The notes under the pieces were generated by a model. The model did not search any database. It had not been told where the DNA came from and saw only the letters and a program-made list of their open reading frames with translations. A program made the translations under genes and the position numbers. DNA of 64,000 bases from CAVRTM01 sp963724015 (GTDB lineage: Bacteria > Actinomycetota > Actinomycetes > Actinomycetales > Dermatophilaceae): positions 248,001 to 312,000 of the forward strand of contig CAVRTM010000022.1 in the NCBI GenBank assembly GCA_963724015.1, in the 5' to 3' direction. Shown here one piece after another: positions 63,470 through 64,000 of this stretch (within the stretch, counting starts at the first letter, position 1; each line of letters starts with the position of its first letter).

Positions 63470-64000
63470 ATGCGCTTGGATCTCGAGTGCTTGGAGAGCT
63501 TTCTCGTACTGGTGCAGGAGGGACACTATGGACGTGCCGCGAGGTCCCGCCGGTGTGGTGGGGCTGACGGCAGAAGGTGCCCGTGTGGCGGCTGAGGCGG
63601 CGCCGCTGCTGGATCAGGAGCGCAGGGTCCGCAGAGCCGCGGAGGGTCACCTGACCGTCGTCACCCTCGGGGTCCCACACGACGGTGGAACTCAGGGCGT
63701 CAACAAGCAGGCGCTGGCAGACGTGCGGCGAATGCTGCGACTTGATCATCCCGACGCCACACTGGTGTGCCGCTTCACCCCCTTTCCGTTGATGACGACG
63801 TGGCTGCTGGATGGGCAGACTGACGTCCAGCTGACGGCCGGGCCGATCCGCCATCCGCGGGTCTCGTCGGCACCCATAGGCTCAGTCGCCCGGCAGGCCG
63901 TCGTTTCTGCCCGTGACGGGTTGGCTGAGGCCGAATGGGTGCCCCTGGAACAGTTGGTCGATCAACCGATGCTCCACAACCCGGACCTGCCGAACGAGTT
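63470..64000 (+). CDS. LysR family regulator, 3' end outside the window, HTH damaged
   Basis: The ATG at 63470 gives MRLDLECLESFLVLVQEGHY and GRAAR, the first helices of a LysR HTH. Near 63542 the frame shifts to GPAGVVGLTAEGARVAAEAA, which normally lies about 60 residues into the protein. The recognition helix and linker (about 30 residues) are missing between them. The effector domain then continues cleanly (GHLTVVTLGVPHDG, LVCRFTPFPLMTTWLLDGQ, APIGSVARQAVVSARDGL) to the window edge. As given, the protein could not bind DNA. It is either a pseudogene or a local assembly deletion of roughly 100 bases. Confidence 0.72.

Overview
The window is one contiguous piece of a high-GC (roughly 70% or more) actinobacterial chromosome. 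Signs of this are heavy GTG start use, probable leaderless starts a few bases after TAnnnT boxes, a sufR-sufBD-Rieske-sufCSU-sufT operon, an acVLRF1 release-factor-like gene, a c-di-AMP riboswitch on an NlpC/P60 gene and a SigB/SigF-type promoter (GTTT-N15-GGGTAT). The gene set fits Micrococcales (Intrasporangiaceae-like) or Propionibacteriales (Nocardioidaceae-like), but the genus cannot be fixed by eye. No tRNA, rRNA, CRISPR array, prophage or insertion sequence was recognised.

Layout. 1-9.3 kb: the end of an aldehyde dehydrogenase pair, a non-canonical SDR, an M3 oligopeptidase, an ABC exporter, an enoyl-CoA hydratase family gene and an ABC-F protein. 9.4-16.7 kb: a zinc metallopeptidase, the riboswitch-controlled NlpC/P60 enzyme, a HAD phosphatase, two MFS carriers, acVLRF1, a small CxxC protein and a DoxX protein with a stress promoter. 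16.7-21 kb: a secreted metallophosphoesterase, a secreted HAF-type repeat protein, and a STAS-HATPase regulatory protein with two small partners. 21.3-28.1 kb: the complete SUF iron-sulphur assembly operon. 28.2-33.6 kb: an ABC exporter, heme A synthase, a conserved membrane-anchored protein and a FUSC exporter-like protein.

33.6-58.9 kb is a long run of stress and dormancy-type accessory genes: DHA2 MFS, DUF1622, two YihY/BrkB proteins, SHOCT, DUF6325, DUF2252, a MalT-like LuxR regulator, a holin-phosphodiesterase fusion, a histidine-phosphatase homologue lacking its catalytic His, two DUF7144 proteins, DUF1269, a K+ channel, HdeD, a GH15 trehalase-like enzyme, a metallo-beta-lactamase-fold hydrolase, a tandem UspA, and an NCS1 permease with a nitrilase-family amidase. 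59-64 kb: DUF1810, MFS, a small protein, an alpha/beta hydrolase remnant, DUF899, an isochorismatase-family hydrolase and a LysR gene with a damaged HTH that runs off the window.

About 30 reading-frame breaks interrupt otherwise well-conserved genes, including normally indispensable ones (sufS, sufD, ctaA, ABC-F). Most are apparent single-base insertions, so they look like sequencing or assembly errors rather than gene decay. Spans are given for the reconstructed genes and approximate break positions are noted. The most original observations are a family of about 60-residue domains present once (47471-47710) and twice in tandem (42314-42727), with overlapping or mutually exclusive hairpins at both ribosome binding sites, and the unusual membrane/phosphatase genes lying between them.
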